64,000 bases of DNA from Myxococcota bacterium (GTDB taxonomy: Bacteria; Myxococcota_A; UBA9160; UBA4427), in assembly GCA_028278345.1 (NCBI GenBank), contig JANQEL010000288.1:60614-124613 (forward strand). Direction: 5' to 3'. Of the stretch, positions 18,810 to 28,705 are shown one piece after another. Position 1 is the first letter of the stretch. Every line of letters begins with the position of its first letter. The position numbers and the translations under genes are program-made. The notes beneath the pieces are model-generated. The model was not told the origin of the DNA, did no database searches, and worked only from the letters and a program-made list of their open reading frames with translations.

Positions 18810-21047
18810 ATGAACCTCGACCTCACGGAAGACCAGGAGCTCCTTCGCGAGACCTTCGAGCAGCTGCTGTCCGTCGAATCGGCTTTCGATCGGGTGCGCG
18901 CGAGCGAAGCGACCGGCTTCGACCCGAAGCTCTGGAACACCCTCGTCGAAGTCGGCGCCCCGGGCCTCCGCGTATCGGAGGCGCTCGGGGGAACGGGTGG
19001 GAGCCTGCTCGACGCTGCGCTGCTCGCCGAACAGGTGGGTCGGCACCTGGCTTCGGGCCCCATCATCGAAGCGATCTGCGCCTGTTCGGGACTCGCGACG
19101 CTCGACGTGGACGAAGCCCGTGCACTCGTTCGGGCCGTACTCTCGGGGGATCGGATCGTCAGCTTCGTGCCTCGCGTCGTGGACGATAGACGCACGTTGG
19201 TTCCCGGTGGTGCGGCGGCGACTGCGGTCGTGGCCTTCGATGGCGAAGCCCTCGTTCGTGTCGAGCGGGAAACGGCGCCAATGCGCGAATCCGATCTCGG
19301 CACCGGCGGCTTTGCCTATTGGGACTTCGCAGAGAGCGGCAACGACTCATCGCGCTCCGTTCTGGCCGAGGGAAGCGAAGCGCGCGCATGCTTCGAACGG
19401 ATGCGCGAGGAGTGGCGTCTGCTCAGTGCCTGCGCGCTGATCGGTCTCGGGCGACACGCGATCGAAATAGCCGCGGCCTATGCAACCGAGCGCATCCAGT
19501 TCGATCGCCCAATCGGTTCGTTCCAGGCGATCGCCCACCCCCTGGCCGAGCTGATCACCCTGCTCGAAGGGGGTGGCGTGCTGGTCTGGCGCGCGATCGA
19601 AGCGATCGCGCAGGGCGCGGGCGACGCCGCAGCACTCAGCGCCCTCTCCTTCGCTTGGGCGGCCGAGCAGGCGCCGAAGGCCACGCGCCAGGCCCTTCAC
19701 ACCCACGGTGGCTATGGGCTCAGCGACGAATACGACATCCAGCTCTTCCACCGGCGCGCGAAGTCCTGGGCCCTCGCCGCTGGCGATCCCCGCACTGCCT
19801 ACCTCGACGCCGCCGATCGTCGCTGGCGGGGTCGCACTGCGGAACTCCCCGACGCCGGCGCGGTCCAGCTCGACTTCGGCCTCGGCAAAGCCGCAGTGAA
19901 CTTCGGCGAGGAAGCCCGCCGCTTCTTCGAGGCCAACCCGACGCCGCCGGAGTTGCTCGTGCATCAACACGACTTCGACGGACACGATCCCGCATTCCAG
20001 AAGAAGATGGCCGAAGCCGGGCTCCTCTATGCGTCTTGGCCCACGAAATACGGTGGACGCGGCCTCGACGTATACGAAGTCGCCGCATTCAACGACGTCA
20101 TTCGCGCCGCCGGCCGCAGCACCCATGCCCTCGGCACCACGTCGATGGTCGGGCAGACGTTGAACGAGTACGCGTCGGAGGAACTCAAGCAGGAAGTCCT
20201 CCCAAGAATCATTCGCGGCGAGGCGATCTGCTCTCTCGGCTATACCGAGCCCGGTTCCGGCTCCGACGTGGCGGCCGCGGTGACGCGGGCGGAACGCGAC
20301 GGCGACGATTGGCGGATCAACGGGCAGAAGATGTTCACCAGCGGTGCGAACATCGGCCAGTACGTCTTCCTGCTCACGCGGTCGAACCCCGATGCCAAGA
20401 AGCACCGCGGGCTCACCATGTTCCTCGTCCCCCTCGACACGCCGGGGATCGAGATCCAGCCGATCCATACGCTCTCGGACGAGCGCACCAACGCGACCTA
20501 CTACACCGACGTGCGCATCCCCGACCGCTATCGAGTGGGGCCCGTCGACGGCGGCTGGACGGTGTTGCGCTACGCACTTCAGCTCGAACACGCGGGCGGC
20601 GGGGGCACGGGCAAGCACGACTTCCTGCGCAACCTGATCGATCGCACCGCCGCCTGGGCCAGCGCGAACGAACGCGAAGGTCACGCCATCATCGAAGACG
20701 AGCACGTTCGCGACGTATTGGCTCGCGCGGACGCCGTTGCCGAGATCAACATCTCGCTCACGCTGTTGGATCTGTGGAGCGTCGCCAACGAACTGCCCGA
20801 TCGCGGCACCGGCGCGATGGTGGCCACCCTGCAGAAGACCACGATGTCCGAGGTCGTCTCCAGGTTGATGGATCTGGCGGCGCCCGAGAGCGTGCTGAAG
20901 CGCGGGAGCGAAGGCGCCGTCGCCGAGGGCGAACTCGAATTCGGCTATCGGCTTGCTTCCGCGAATGCGATCTACGGCGGCACCGCGGAGATCCTACGAA
21001 GCATCGTCGCCCAGACCGCGCTCGGGCTTCCGCGAAGCCGCAGCTGA
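18810..21047 (+). CDS. Fused double-length acyl-CoA dehydrogenase (FadE34-like architecture)
   Basis: 745 aa after start trimming; N-half LHTHGGYGLSDEYDIQLFHRRAKSW, C-half SLGYTEPGSGSDVAAAVTRAERDGDDWRINGQKMFTSGANIG and YGGTAEILRSIVAQ. Confidence 0.88.
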   Translation: MNLDLTEDQELLRETFEQLLSVESAFDRVRASEATGFDPKLWNTLVEVGAPGLRVSEALGGTGGSLLDAALLAEQVGRHLASGPIIEAICACSGLATLDVDEARALVRAVLSGDRIVSFVPRVVDDRRTLVPGGAAATAVVAFDGEALVRVERETAPMRESDLGTGGFAYWDFAESGNDSSRSVLAEGSEARACFERMREEWRLLSACALIGLGRHAIEIAAAYATERIQFDRPIGSFQAIAHPLAELITLLEGGGVLVWRAIEAIAQGAGDAAALSALSFAWAAEQAPKATRQALHTHGGYGLSDEYDIQLFHRRAKSWALAAGDPRTAYLDAADRRWRGRTAELPDAGAVQLDFGLGKAAVNFGEEARRFFEANPTPPELLVHQHDFDGHDPAFQKKMAEAGLLYASWPTKYGGRGLDVYEVAAFNDVIRAAGRSTHALGTTSMVGQTLNEYASEELKQEVLPRIIRGEAICSLGYTEPGSGSDVAAAVTRAERDGDDWRINGQKMFTSGANIGQYVFLLTRSNPDAKKHRGLTMFLVPLDTPGIEIQPIHTLSDERTNATYYTDVRIPDRYRVGPVDGGWTVLRYALQLEHAGGGGTGKHDFLRNLIDRTAAWASANEREGHAIIEDEHVRDVLARADAVAEINISLTLLDLWSVANELPDRGTGAMVATLQKTTMSEVVSRLMDLAAPESVLKRGSEGAVAEGELEFGYRLASANAIYGGTAEILRSIVAQTALGLPRSRS

Positions 21048-21101
21048 GCCACAGCTCGGCGAAGCGAGACGGTTCAGGAACAGTCCAAGGAGAGTCGAAG
21101 C

Positions 21102-22433
21102 ATGGAGGTCACCCGCAGGCGCTTCCTCGTCGGCGGAAGCGTCGCAGCACTCGCGGCGCCCGGCCTGGCGGGTCTCGCCGCGGGGCGGGGAGGCGTCGAG
21201 ACGGACGCGCGCAAGGATCCCGTCTGGGTCGCAAGTTCGCCCGCGATGCCATCCCTCCCGCGATTCGAAGGTGATCGCAAGGTCGACCTCGCCATCGTGG
21301 GTGGCGGCTATACCGGCCTCGCGTGCGCGTACTACACCAAGCTTTTCCGACCCGATTGGACGGTCGTGGTCCTCGAATCCCACAAGCTCGCTTCGAGTGC
21401 GAGTTCTCGAAACTCCGGAGCGGTATATGCGAACTACGTCGGCATCTCCGATCCGGAGATGCCCGAACGCGGCATGAATCGCCTTCGCGAGTTCATCGAG
21501 AAAGAGGAAGTCGATTGCGACTTCGCGCCGGCCTCCACCCTGATGCTACTGACGTCGAAGAGTGCAGCCGAGCGCGCACGGAGCGATCTCGAGCCGGGCG
21601 CCACCTTCGTCGAAGCGGATGAACTGCGCGAACGAACGGGCAGCGACTACCACGCGGGTGCCGTGAACCCGCCCGGCTACTACCGCGTGCACCCCATGAA
21701 GCTCGCGGTCGGACACGCCCGTGCGGCCTTGCATGTCGGCGCCGAGCTCTTCGAAGACTCGCCCGCCCTCTCGATCGAAACGGGAAAGCCTGCACGAATC
21801 TCGACTCCGCGCGGCGAACTGATGGCCGGCAACGTCCTCATCGCGACCAACGCACACACGAACCGCCTTGGCTTCTTTCGCCGCACCATGTATCCGATCC
21901 ACCAATACAGCTTCGCGACACGCAGGCTGACGAGCGAAGAGATCGCATCGTTCGGACTCGACCAATGGATGCTCCGCTTCGAGCGACAGATGCTCCCCGT
22001 CACCTTCAGCATGACCCCCGATGGCCACTTCTTCGTTCGTATGGTTCTCGGCTACGCGAGCCACGATTCGTGTCACTGGCAGGACATCGCCAGCGCACAG
22101 GACGTTGCACGCCGGATCTTCGAGCAGCGCTACCCCGCGATCGCAGACGTCGGCCTTTCTCACGGATGGCACGGTGTGACGGGTCACACCACGCTGTTCA
22201 AGCAGGTGGCCGGAGTCATCGGCGACGGAAACATCCACGTCAGCGCGGCCTACAACGGGCTCGGCATCATGCCCGCCCACAACAATGGCTACCTGACCGC
22301 GTGCCGACTCGCGGGTCGGGAGGAAGAGGACACCCGGTTCCTCACCGGAGTCACGGGCCAGTTACCATTCCCGGGAGAGTTCTATCGCAGCCTGATCCTG
22401 AAGCCGGCGATGAAGCTGCTGACGCCGGTGTAG
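21102..22433 (+). CDS. FAD-dependent oxidoreductase (DAO/GlcD-type) with Tat-like signal
   Basis: MEVTRRRFLVGGSVAALAAPGLAGL (twin-Arg) and DLAIVGGGYTGLACAYYTKL FAD motif. Confidence 0.85.
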   Translation: MEVTRRRFLVGGSVAALAAPGLAGLAAGRGGVETDARKDPVWVASSPAMPSLPRFEGDRKVDLAIVGGGYTGLACAYYTKLFRPDWTVVVLESHKLASSASSRNSGAVYANYVGISDPEMPERGMNRLREFIEKEEVDCDFAPASTLMLLTSKSAAERARSDLEPGATFVEADELRERTGSDYHAGAVNPPGYYRVHPMKLAVGHARAALHVGAELFEDSPALSIETGKPARISTPRGELMAGNVLIATNAHTNRLGFFRRTMYPIHQYSFATRRLTSEEIASFGLDQWMLRFERQMLPVTFSMTPDGHFFVRMVLGYASHDSCHWQDIASAQDVARRIFEQRYPAIADVGLSHGWHGVTGHTTLFKQVAGVIGDGNIHVSAAYNGLGIMPAHNNGYLTACRLAGREEEDTRFLTGVTGQLPFPGEFYRSLILKPAMKLLTPV

Positions 22434-22460
22434 CTGAGCGAGCGCGAGGCTTCCCAGCCC

Positions 22461-24365
22461 CTACTCGGTCGGTCGGATCCAGATGGCCGAGGTCACGGCG
22501 CGTTCCTGGATGGAGGTCGGCTCGGGCGCCTCTACGCCCATGGTCTTCGCGGCGTAGGTCGTGTGCCTGGGGGTCGGGATTTCGATCGCGCGCGCGTAGT
22601 AGAGGGCGTGTTGGGTTGGGTCGTAATCGGGGTCGCGCCAGATGGTGGAGAGCTGGGCCGCGCCGATCGTGTTGCCGTAGCTCGCTTCGGCGACATCCAC
22701 GGTATTGCCGACGGCATCGAGCTTTCCGCCCGCCGCCTTCTCGATCCTGCCGCCGGAGGCCGCGACGTCGAAAATACGTTCGTGACTCGCGCCGGCCGAG
22801 TCCACCCAGGCCTTGATGATCTGCACCCGGTCGAGGTTCGCGCCGATCGGGTCCCTTGCGGCCACGACCACGAAGGCGGGCGACCCACCCGCGCGCGCAT
22901 CGAGAGTGCCACCCATGGGCACACCGCCCTCGTACGCCTCCGCGAGCCAGTCCCCGTCGAGCAGGTCGTCGGGGTAGTCCCAACCCGCGAGGAAGCGAAC
23001 CGAAATGCGCGGGCCCGAAGAGGCGAAGGTCTCCTTGCGCTGCATCGCATCGAAGATCGAGTCGCGGGTGTTCGCCTCGGCCCAGACGGCGACGAGCCCC
23101 GCCGCACCGTAGACGCGCATGGGGAGTTGCTCGAAGGGCATGAGGTAGGACAGGCCCAGGCGCTGTGCGGGTGATCCGTCCATCAAGGGCAGCTTGCCGT
23201 GATAGTTGTCTTCCTCGACGGAGAAGCTGGCGTTGTGGCTGTCGCTGCTCGCGATCGCGCCGAAACGGAAGGGATTGAAGCCCTCGCGATGGGCAAACTC
23301 GAGGCCGGTTCGCAGGGCGTCGCGCGCGTAGCTGCCCTTCGGCTCACTGGGCGGCGCGTCGGCGGTCATCACCGTGTCCATGAGCTCGAAATCCGCGAAC
23401 TCGTCTTCGGGGGAGAGGCTCGGATGCGTTTCCGAGGTGCCCTTGATCTGGAAGATCTCGACGATCGGTTCGTTGCGATCGCGCGTTTCTGCGTAGGCGG
23501 CGTCGAGAGGATCACCGCCGAACTTGCGGGATTCGAACATGCGGCCGTCGCTCACGTTGCTGTTGTGCGGGATCGCGAGCACCCGCTTGCCCTCGGCCCG
23601 CTGTTGATCGAGAGCCTTCCAGAGGTCTTCGGGGTTCTCGGAATCGCGCGACGAGACGGGGTAGTCGGGGACGTCCGTCGAGGCGTAGACGACGTTGCGG
23701 TGAAGGTTGCGCTCACCCGGCATGGAAGACCATTCGTAGGCGATGAAGGAGGTGAAGCGCCCCGGGTCGTTGTGGCGCTCGGCGGCTTCGATGATCTCCT
23801 TCCACGCCGTTCGCGAGACGTCTTCCATTCCCGGCAGACCGAATTGCTCTTCCCGGATATCGCGGCTCGACATCTTGACTAGGGCGATCGACAGGAATTG
23901 CCAGGTCATGCGCAGCGGGTTGCCCGAACGCGCCGCAGCGCGAAGCGCCTCGGACTCTGCTGTTCCGCCTTCGGCGAGGTGGCGCGGCACGCCGAGGTAC
24001 TCGGCGTGGTCGGTCACGCCGCCGAAATCAAGGGGACGCTGCGCGCGAATCGGGTAGCCGAGGGCATGCTCGATGGTGCCGCCCTTCATGTGGGTATAGG
24101 CGTCGTCGGGAAGCGCGCGAACTCCCATCGTGAAGGCGTCGTAGGAGAATGCGGTGTGGATGTGCAGATCGCCCCAGAGCAGGTTCCGCGTCGGGCTGGC
24201 TTCGACGGGTTCTCGCTCGGGTGGCCCCTCGGCCGTTGCAGGATCGAAGCGCTCGTCGAGAGTCGGGTCTTCGTAGCTGCCGCAGCCGATCGACGCGAAG
24301 GCGACAGCGAGTGCCAGCACACAGCCCGAGATCGACCGCTTGATCACGCGAACTCCCGCGAGCAC
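22461..24365 (-). CDS. DUF3604-family (PHP-like) lipoprotein
   Basis: 634 aa; lipobox VAFASIGCGS; NLLWGDLHIHTAFSYDAFTMG, DFGGVTDHAEYLG. Confidence 0.85.
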   Translation of the reverse strand: MLAGVRVIKRSISGCVLALAVAFASIGCGSYEDPTLDERFDPATAEGPPEREPVEASPTRNLLWGDLHIHTAFSYDAFTMGVRALPDDAYTHMKGGTIEHALGYPIRAQRPLDFGGVTDHAEYLGVPRHLAEGGTAESEALRAAARSGNPLRMTWQFLSIALVKMSSRDIREEQFGLPGMEDVSRTAWKEIIEAAERHNDPGRFTSFIAYEWSSMPGERNLHRNVVYASTDVPDYPVSSRDSENPEDLWKALDQQRAEGKRVLAIPHNSNVSDGRMFESRKFGGDPLDAAYAETRDRNEPIVEIFQIKGTSETHPSLSPEDEFADFELMDTVMTADAPPSEPKGSYARDALRTGLEFAHREGFNPFRFGAIASSDSHNASFSVEEDNYHGKLPLMDGSPAQRLGLSYLMPFEQLPMRVYGAAGLVAVWAEANTRDSIFDAMQRKETFASSGPRISVRFLAGWDYPDDLLDGDWLAEAYEGGVPMGGTLDARAGGSPAFVVVAARDPIGANLDRVQIIKAWVDSAGASHERIFDVAASGGRIEKAAGGKLDAVGNTVDVAEASYGNTIGAAQLSTIWRDPDYDPTQHALYYARAIEIPTPRHTTYAAKTMGVEAPEPTSIQERAVTSAIWIRPTE

Positions 24366-24368
24366 CGA

Positions 24369-24908
24369 CTAGTTCTCGCCGAACGCTTTCGCCCGATCGG
24401 CGCGGTACTCGTCCATGGGTCGGAATTCGGAGTCATCGCGATACTGGTCTTCGACCCAGGCCAGTAGCTCTTCCTCGCTGAGGCTCGGATCCCAGACCAG
24501 ACCCGCCGGTTGCTTCACATGCCAGGGCGTGTCGCAGAACATCTCGATGCCATTGCCCTCGGGATCCTTGAAGTAGACCGAGATCGCGTTGCCGTGGGTG
24601 AGTGGCAGGATGCCCTCGACGCGCGGATCCGCGGTGAGCTTTCCGTGCATGGCGAGGACATCGGAGAGCGATTCCACGCGAAAGGCGTTGTGGTCGAGGC
24701 TCGTCGCCTCTTCGTCACCGCGTGTCGCCACGAGAGCCATCTGATGATGATCGCTCGAGCTTCCCGTCAGGAACACGATGTCGGGTGCGCCGGGCGGGCC
24801 CATCGGGCCGCGGTCGGAGACGACCCAGCCCATCGTGTCGCAGTAGAACTGCACCATCGCCTCGATGTCGCGCACCTTCAGCACGCAGTGCGACCAGCTC
24901 ACCTTCAT
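24369..24908 (-). CDS. VOC family / extradiol dioxygenase-like protein
   Basis: 179 aa; MKVSWSHCVLKVRDIEAMVQFYCDTMGWVVSDRG ... VYFKDPEGNGIEMFCDTPWH. Confidence 0.85.
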   Translation of the reverse strand: MKVSWSHCVLKVRDIEAMVQFYCDTMGWVVSDRGPMGPPGAPDIVFLTGSSSDHHQMALVATRGDEEATSLDHNAFRVESLSDVLAMHGKLTADPRVEGILPLTHGNAISVYFKDPEGNGIEMFCDTPWHVKQPAGLVWDPSLSEEELLAWVEDQYRDDSEFRPMDEYRADRAKAFGEN

Positions 24909-24920
24909 CGCGAGTCTCCT

Positions 24921-26213
24921 TCAGTTGCGCAGCGGACGTCGCTGCATCAGCTCGAACTCGACGCCCTTGCTGTAGCGTGCGATCTGCATCTCCTGCGGCT
25001 CGCCCTTCGGTTCGGCTTTGGGGTCGATGTAGATCTCCCACGCGAAGCGCGCGTCACCGGGATCCACGCTCCGGCAAGCCGCCTGGGGGTTCATCAACGA
25101 TGCGATCGCTTCGATGGCCGGATGCGGTTCGCCCGTGAGCCCGCCGAACCACGAATGGTGGCTCGCCTCTTCGATCGCCGGACAATCCCCGATCGCCACG
25201 CGAAGCGCGCCTTCGTTCCTGAGTTCGAGCCGCAGATCGACGTAGGTGCGGGGCTGGAAGTGGGGATGGAATTGGAAGACGGTCGCGATGTCCTCGATCG
25301 AGCTTCCCAGTTCGAAGGCCTTCTTCAGTCGATAGGTGGCCACCGACGCAGCCCCGACCCACTGCACGTGGCTGAGTTCGCGGGCATCGGCCTCGCCGTG
25401 TCGCTGATCCACGTTGAGCAGTAGCGATCGCGAAAGGAGATGGGTCTGCACCGCGACCTCCTGGCAGACCGCTACGAGAGCGCGATGCCCAAGGTCTTCC
25501 AACTGGAAGCCGGGATCGAAGGGGCCGCTGTAATCGTCCCATCCACCGGGCTCGAGGCTCTCGGCGGGAACATCGATCGGAATGTCGGCGAGCTTCGTCG
25601 CCTGCATCACGGGGAGGTTCGGGTGCTGCTCGTACGGCACGCCCTCACCGTCGATGAAGACCTCCCAGCGGCAGTGCGGGTAGCGTCCGGCCGGGTTGCG
25701 CGGAGGACGGTGGATCGGGCGCATCTTCATGCAGGGATGCGTCGCAGCCGCGGTCGCATCGAAGGTCGGATCTTCGATGTCGTGACACATGCGCTTCACG
25801 CGCACTTCGCCGAAGGGTTCGACGTCCATCAGGGCGCCGCAGTGCGGAAGCCAGAACTCACCGCGCTCCGGGCTGTCGAGCCGGAACTGGAAGTCCATGA
25901 ACTGATGCGGAGCGCCGATCTCCAGCTGCAGGTTCTTGAACACGGTGCCGACATCGTTCCCCTCGAAGCCGAGGGCCTGCTGCATGCGCACGGAGTAGAT
26001 CGGGCTGGCCCCCATCCACTCGTCGATCGAGAGTTGGATCTGCGCTTCCTCGCCAACGAGCTTCGTGGCCCAGGGCAGGCCGACGCGATCGATCAGATGA
26101 CCGCACAGCAGATACTCCCGGCCGAGGGTGCAGAGATCCTGGCGGGACAGGTCGGCGAGGGAATGCTTCGGGGAGAAGTCGATCACGCGATCCTCGTACG
26201 CGGGGTTCCCCAC
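24921..26213 (-). CDS. Conserved hypothetical protein with two PHCRW-family units
   Basis: 430 aa; N-half GEFWLPHCGALMDVEPFGE...C...RYPHCRWEVFIDGE, C-half repeats the layout but with FAWEIYID. Confidence 0.65.
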   Translation of the reverse strand: MGNPAYEDRVIDFSPKHSLADLSRQDLCTLGREYLLCGHLIDRVGLPWATKLVGEEAQIQLSIDEWMGASPIYSVRMQQALGFEGNDVGTVFKNLQLEIGAPHQFMDFQFRLDSPERGEFWLPHCGALMDVEPFGEVRVKRMCHDIEDPTFDATAAATHPCMKMRPIHRPPRNPAGRYPHCRWEVFIDGEGVPYEQHPNLPVMQATKLADIPIDVPAESLEPGGWDDYSGPFDPGFQLEDLGHRALVAVCQEVAVQTHLLSRSLLLNVDQRHGEADARELSHVQWVGAASVATYRLKKAFELGSSIEDIATVFQFHPHFQPRTYVDLRLELRNEGALRVAIGDCPAIEEASHHSWFGGLTGEPHPAIEAIASLMNPQAACRSVDPGDARFAWEIYIDPKAEPKGEPQEMQIARYSKGVEFELMQRRPLRN

Positions 26214-26240
26214 GTACGATATCGCGATCCGCCGGCGAGA

Positions 26241-27470
26241 CTACGCGTCTTCCTCTGCGATCCCGTACCGGTCGGTGTAGAAGCGATAGCGATCCCGTTC
26301 GGTCGCGAAATCGAGACCGACCCCCTCGAGCGAGTACTTGTGGACGCCGCGCGAACCCTTTGGCTTGTGGGTCGCGTAATCGGCGATGCGCTTGCGGATG
26401 TCGTCGTCGATCGGCCAACCGAGGCGTTCGTAGACGCGCTCGACGGTGCCGACCGGGTCGCGCACGATGTCTTCGAACTGCACGTCGATGAACTGCTCGT
26501 CGGGAAGTGCTCCCGACTCGCGCCACTCGATCTCTTTCTGGTAGACGTAGGCCAGCCCGAAGGCGAGCTGATTCGCCGCGCGCGACATGTCGATGTCGCT
26601 GCAACGCATCCACTTGAGGGTGCCCATCAGGTTGACGGCGGAGGCGAGGGTCTTCGTCGGGTCGCGATGGGTTCGCACGATGCGCGCATCCGGATAGACA
26701 TCGAAGAGCTCGCGCATCACGAAGATGTGGCTGGGCGCCTTGAGCAGCCAGCGGCGACTCGCTTCGCGCTGCATCAGGGTCTTGAGGAAACGCTGGTGAT
26801 AGCGGTACGCGACACGCTGATCGCTCTTCAGCAGGAACTTGTCGTAGCTCGGAACGTGGTGGTTGCCGCCCCAGTGATCCGAAAGGAAGGAATGAAGCGA
26901 GATGTAGATACACTCGTTCGGGAGATCTCCCGCGTTGGCGTGCATCGTCTCGTACTCGGGCTGAACGTCGTGCCAGAACTGCGTGACGTCGTCCGCCGCG
27001 GCCGCGATCCCGTCCCCTTCGAGCGCCTCGGCGGGATGGAACATCTCCCACAGGGCCGGCGCGCGGGAGGCCGGGTCCTGGGCCATCAACTCGTGGAGGA
27101 TGGAGGTGCCCGAGCGCGGGCTTCCCACGATGAAGACCGGCTTGTCGATCGTGTCTTCGAGGATCTCCGGCCGCCCCTTCCACAGCGCCGCCAGCTTCAA
27201 CCGATTGCGCAGGGTGCGAAGCAGTTCGGTTCGCGCGATCGCGCGCCCGATGACGTGGAGATTCGACTCCTCCTCGAGGGCGCGCACGAGCACATCGAAG
27301 GGCTCCTGCCAGGGATCGTCTCCGAAGTCGGAGAGACCGGTGCTGCGCTGTGCCGTCTCGAGCAGCTCGTCCTTGTCGAGGGAGATGAGATTCGCCGCGC
27401 CGCCGATCGTTTCACCGTGGGCGATCAGCCGCCGGGCCCATTGGGGGCGTTCGGGTGGTTGCCAACTCAT
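26241..27470 (-). CDS. Sulfotransferase family protein
   Basis: 409 aa; PVFIVGSPRSGTSILHELMAQDP (5'-PSB) and DARIVRTHRDPTKTLASAVNL (3'-PB). Confidence 0.92.
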   Translation of the reverse strand: MSWQPPERPQWARRLIAHGETIGGAANLISLDKDELLETAQRSTGLSDFGDDPWQEPFDVLVRALEEESNLHVIGRAIARTELLRTLRNRLKLAALWKGRPEILEDTIDKPVFIVGSPRSGTSILHELMAQDPASRAPALWEMFHPAEALEGDGIAAAADDVTQFWHDVQPEYETMHANAGDLPNECIYISLHSFLSDHWGGNHHVPSYDKFLLKSDQRVAYRYHQRFLKTLMQREASRRWLLKAPSHIFVMRELFDVYPDARIVRTHRDPTKTLASAVNLMGTLKWMRCSDIDMSRAANQLAFGLAYVYQKEIEWRESGALPDEQFIDVQFEDIVRDPVGTVERVYERLGWPIDDDIRKRIADYATHKPKGSRGVHKYSLEGVGLDFATERDRYRFYTDRYGIAEEDA

Positions 27471-27484
27471 CGTTGCACGCCCTC

Positions 27485-28666
27485 TTACAGGAAGCGGTTC
27501 CAGGTGATCTCGCGGCGACGCGAGATGGCTGCGCGCCGAGCGGCTTCATCGACCTTCGGATGGTCGTCGGGAAGTGCGCCTCGCAGCGCGCCGAGCGGCA
27601 GCACCCGACTCGTCGGCTTCGGGTTGTTGCGCGCCCACACCCAACGGAAGACGAGCATTCCGCGTTCGCGTCCGCCGATGTCGATCCAATTCGGCGTTCC
27701 CGGATCGCGATGGGCGAGTACCACGCGCATCTTGCCGTCACCGTCGTAGTGCAGCTGATGACCGGAGAGGCTCGTCTGCCGATCCGCGAAGTCGCCGCTC
27801 TCGAGCCAGCCCATCGTGTGAAGCGTGAACCCGAAGTAGTCGGCATCCGGCTTGTCGCACTCGATCAGGAGCGCCTCGTCTTCGGCGAGCTGCCACATGC
27901 AGTTGCCGTAGAGGATGTTGTCCGCCCCACCCTTCGTCGAGCCCGCGCGCGACGCCTTGTTCGGGGTCGCGCGATTCCAGGCGCCTTCCGTGTAGGCATT
28001 CCAGTAGGTTGCGGTCTTCTCGATCCAGTTGGCCGAGCGATCGAGAGCGTTCGCGACGAAGGCCGGGTCGAGGGGTGGACGCGAGACACCCTCGGCGCCG
28101 ATCCGCTCGATGTGAAACGGCGGCGCGGCATCGCGCTCCCAATCGCTCTGGTAGACGCGGATCGTGAAGAGCCTTCCGTTCTCGTGCATGGGCATCCAGT
28201 TGCCCGAACGCTTCTCGTTCGTGAGGAAGATCTCGAGCGTGCCGTCCTCGCCGACGTCGAGTTCCTCGAGGGTGCACTCGCAATACACCCCGTACTCGCC
28301 GAGCTGCATGTCACCCTCGTTGAGGGAGAAGATTACCTGGCGCACGTCCTTCACGTTGGCCCAGATCCGGTAGTCGTACTGCGGATCGACGTTGGCCCGC
28401 AGGTAGACGTTGTCCGGATTCGGCCCGCCCCACTGATTGTGGGGCGTTTCGTAGCGAACGAAGAACGGGTGTCGCGGGTCGCCCGCCTCGATCTCCATCT
28501 GCGTGGCGTAGACGGCGAGCCGTGCCAACCAGCGGAAGCCCTCTGCGCGGTCGAAGGGGCTCTTCGGGAAGCCCTCGCCCATGATCGCGTCGCCCGTCGC
28601 CTTCAGGCGGTCGCAGAAGTCGTGCCAGGCTTCGCCACTCATCAATCGGTCTGCGTCATCGCTCAT
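27485..28666 (-). CDS. DUF1214 domain-containing protein
   Basis: 393 aa; DPQYDYRIWANVKDVRQVIFSLNEGDM, TNEKRSGNWMPMHENGRLFTIRVYQSDWERD. Confidence 0.7.
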   Translation of the reverse strand: MSDDADRLMSGEAWHDFCDRLKATGDAIMGEGFPKSPFDRAEGFRWLARLAVYATQMEIEAGDPRHPFFVRYETPHNQWGGPNPDNVYLRANVDPQYDYRIWANVKDVRQVIFSLNEGDMQLGEYGVYCECTLEELDVGEDGTLEIFLTNEKRSGNWMPMHENGRLFTIRVYQSDWERDAAPPFHIERIGAEGVSRPPLDPAFVANALDRSANWIEKTATYWNAYTEGAWNRATPNKASRAGSTKGGADNILYGNCMWQLAEDEALLIECDKPDADYFGFTLHTMGWLESGDFADRQTSLSGHQLHYDGDGKMRVVLAHRDPGTPNWIDIGGRERGMLVFRWVWARNNPKPTSRVLPLGALRGALPDDHPKVDEAARRAAISRRREITWNRFL

Positions 28667-28705
28667 CGGAAATCCTTCCAGTTGGGAGTTGCAGGAACGA
28701 TTCGG

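Noticed and set aside
19347-20705. 452-aa minus-strand ORF
   Set aside because: Shadow ORF opposite the fused acyl-CoA dehydrogenase.
25440-27749. 769-aa plus-strand ORF
   Set aside because: Antisense to the PHCRW and sulfotransferase genes, which have recognisable motifs; the product has no domain signature.
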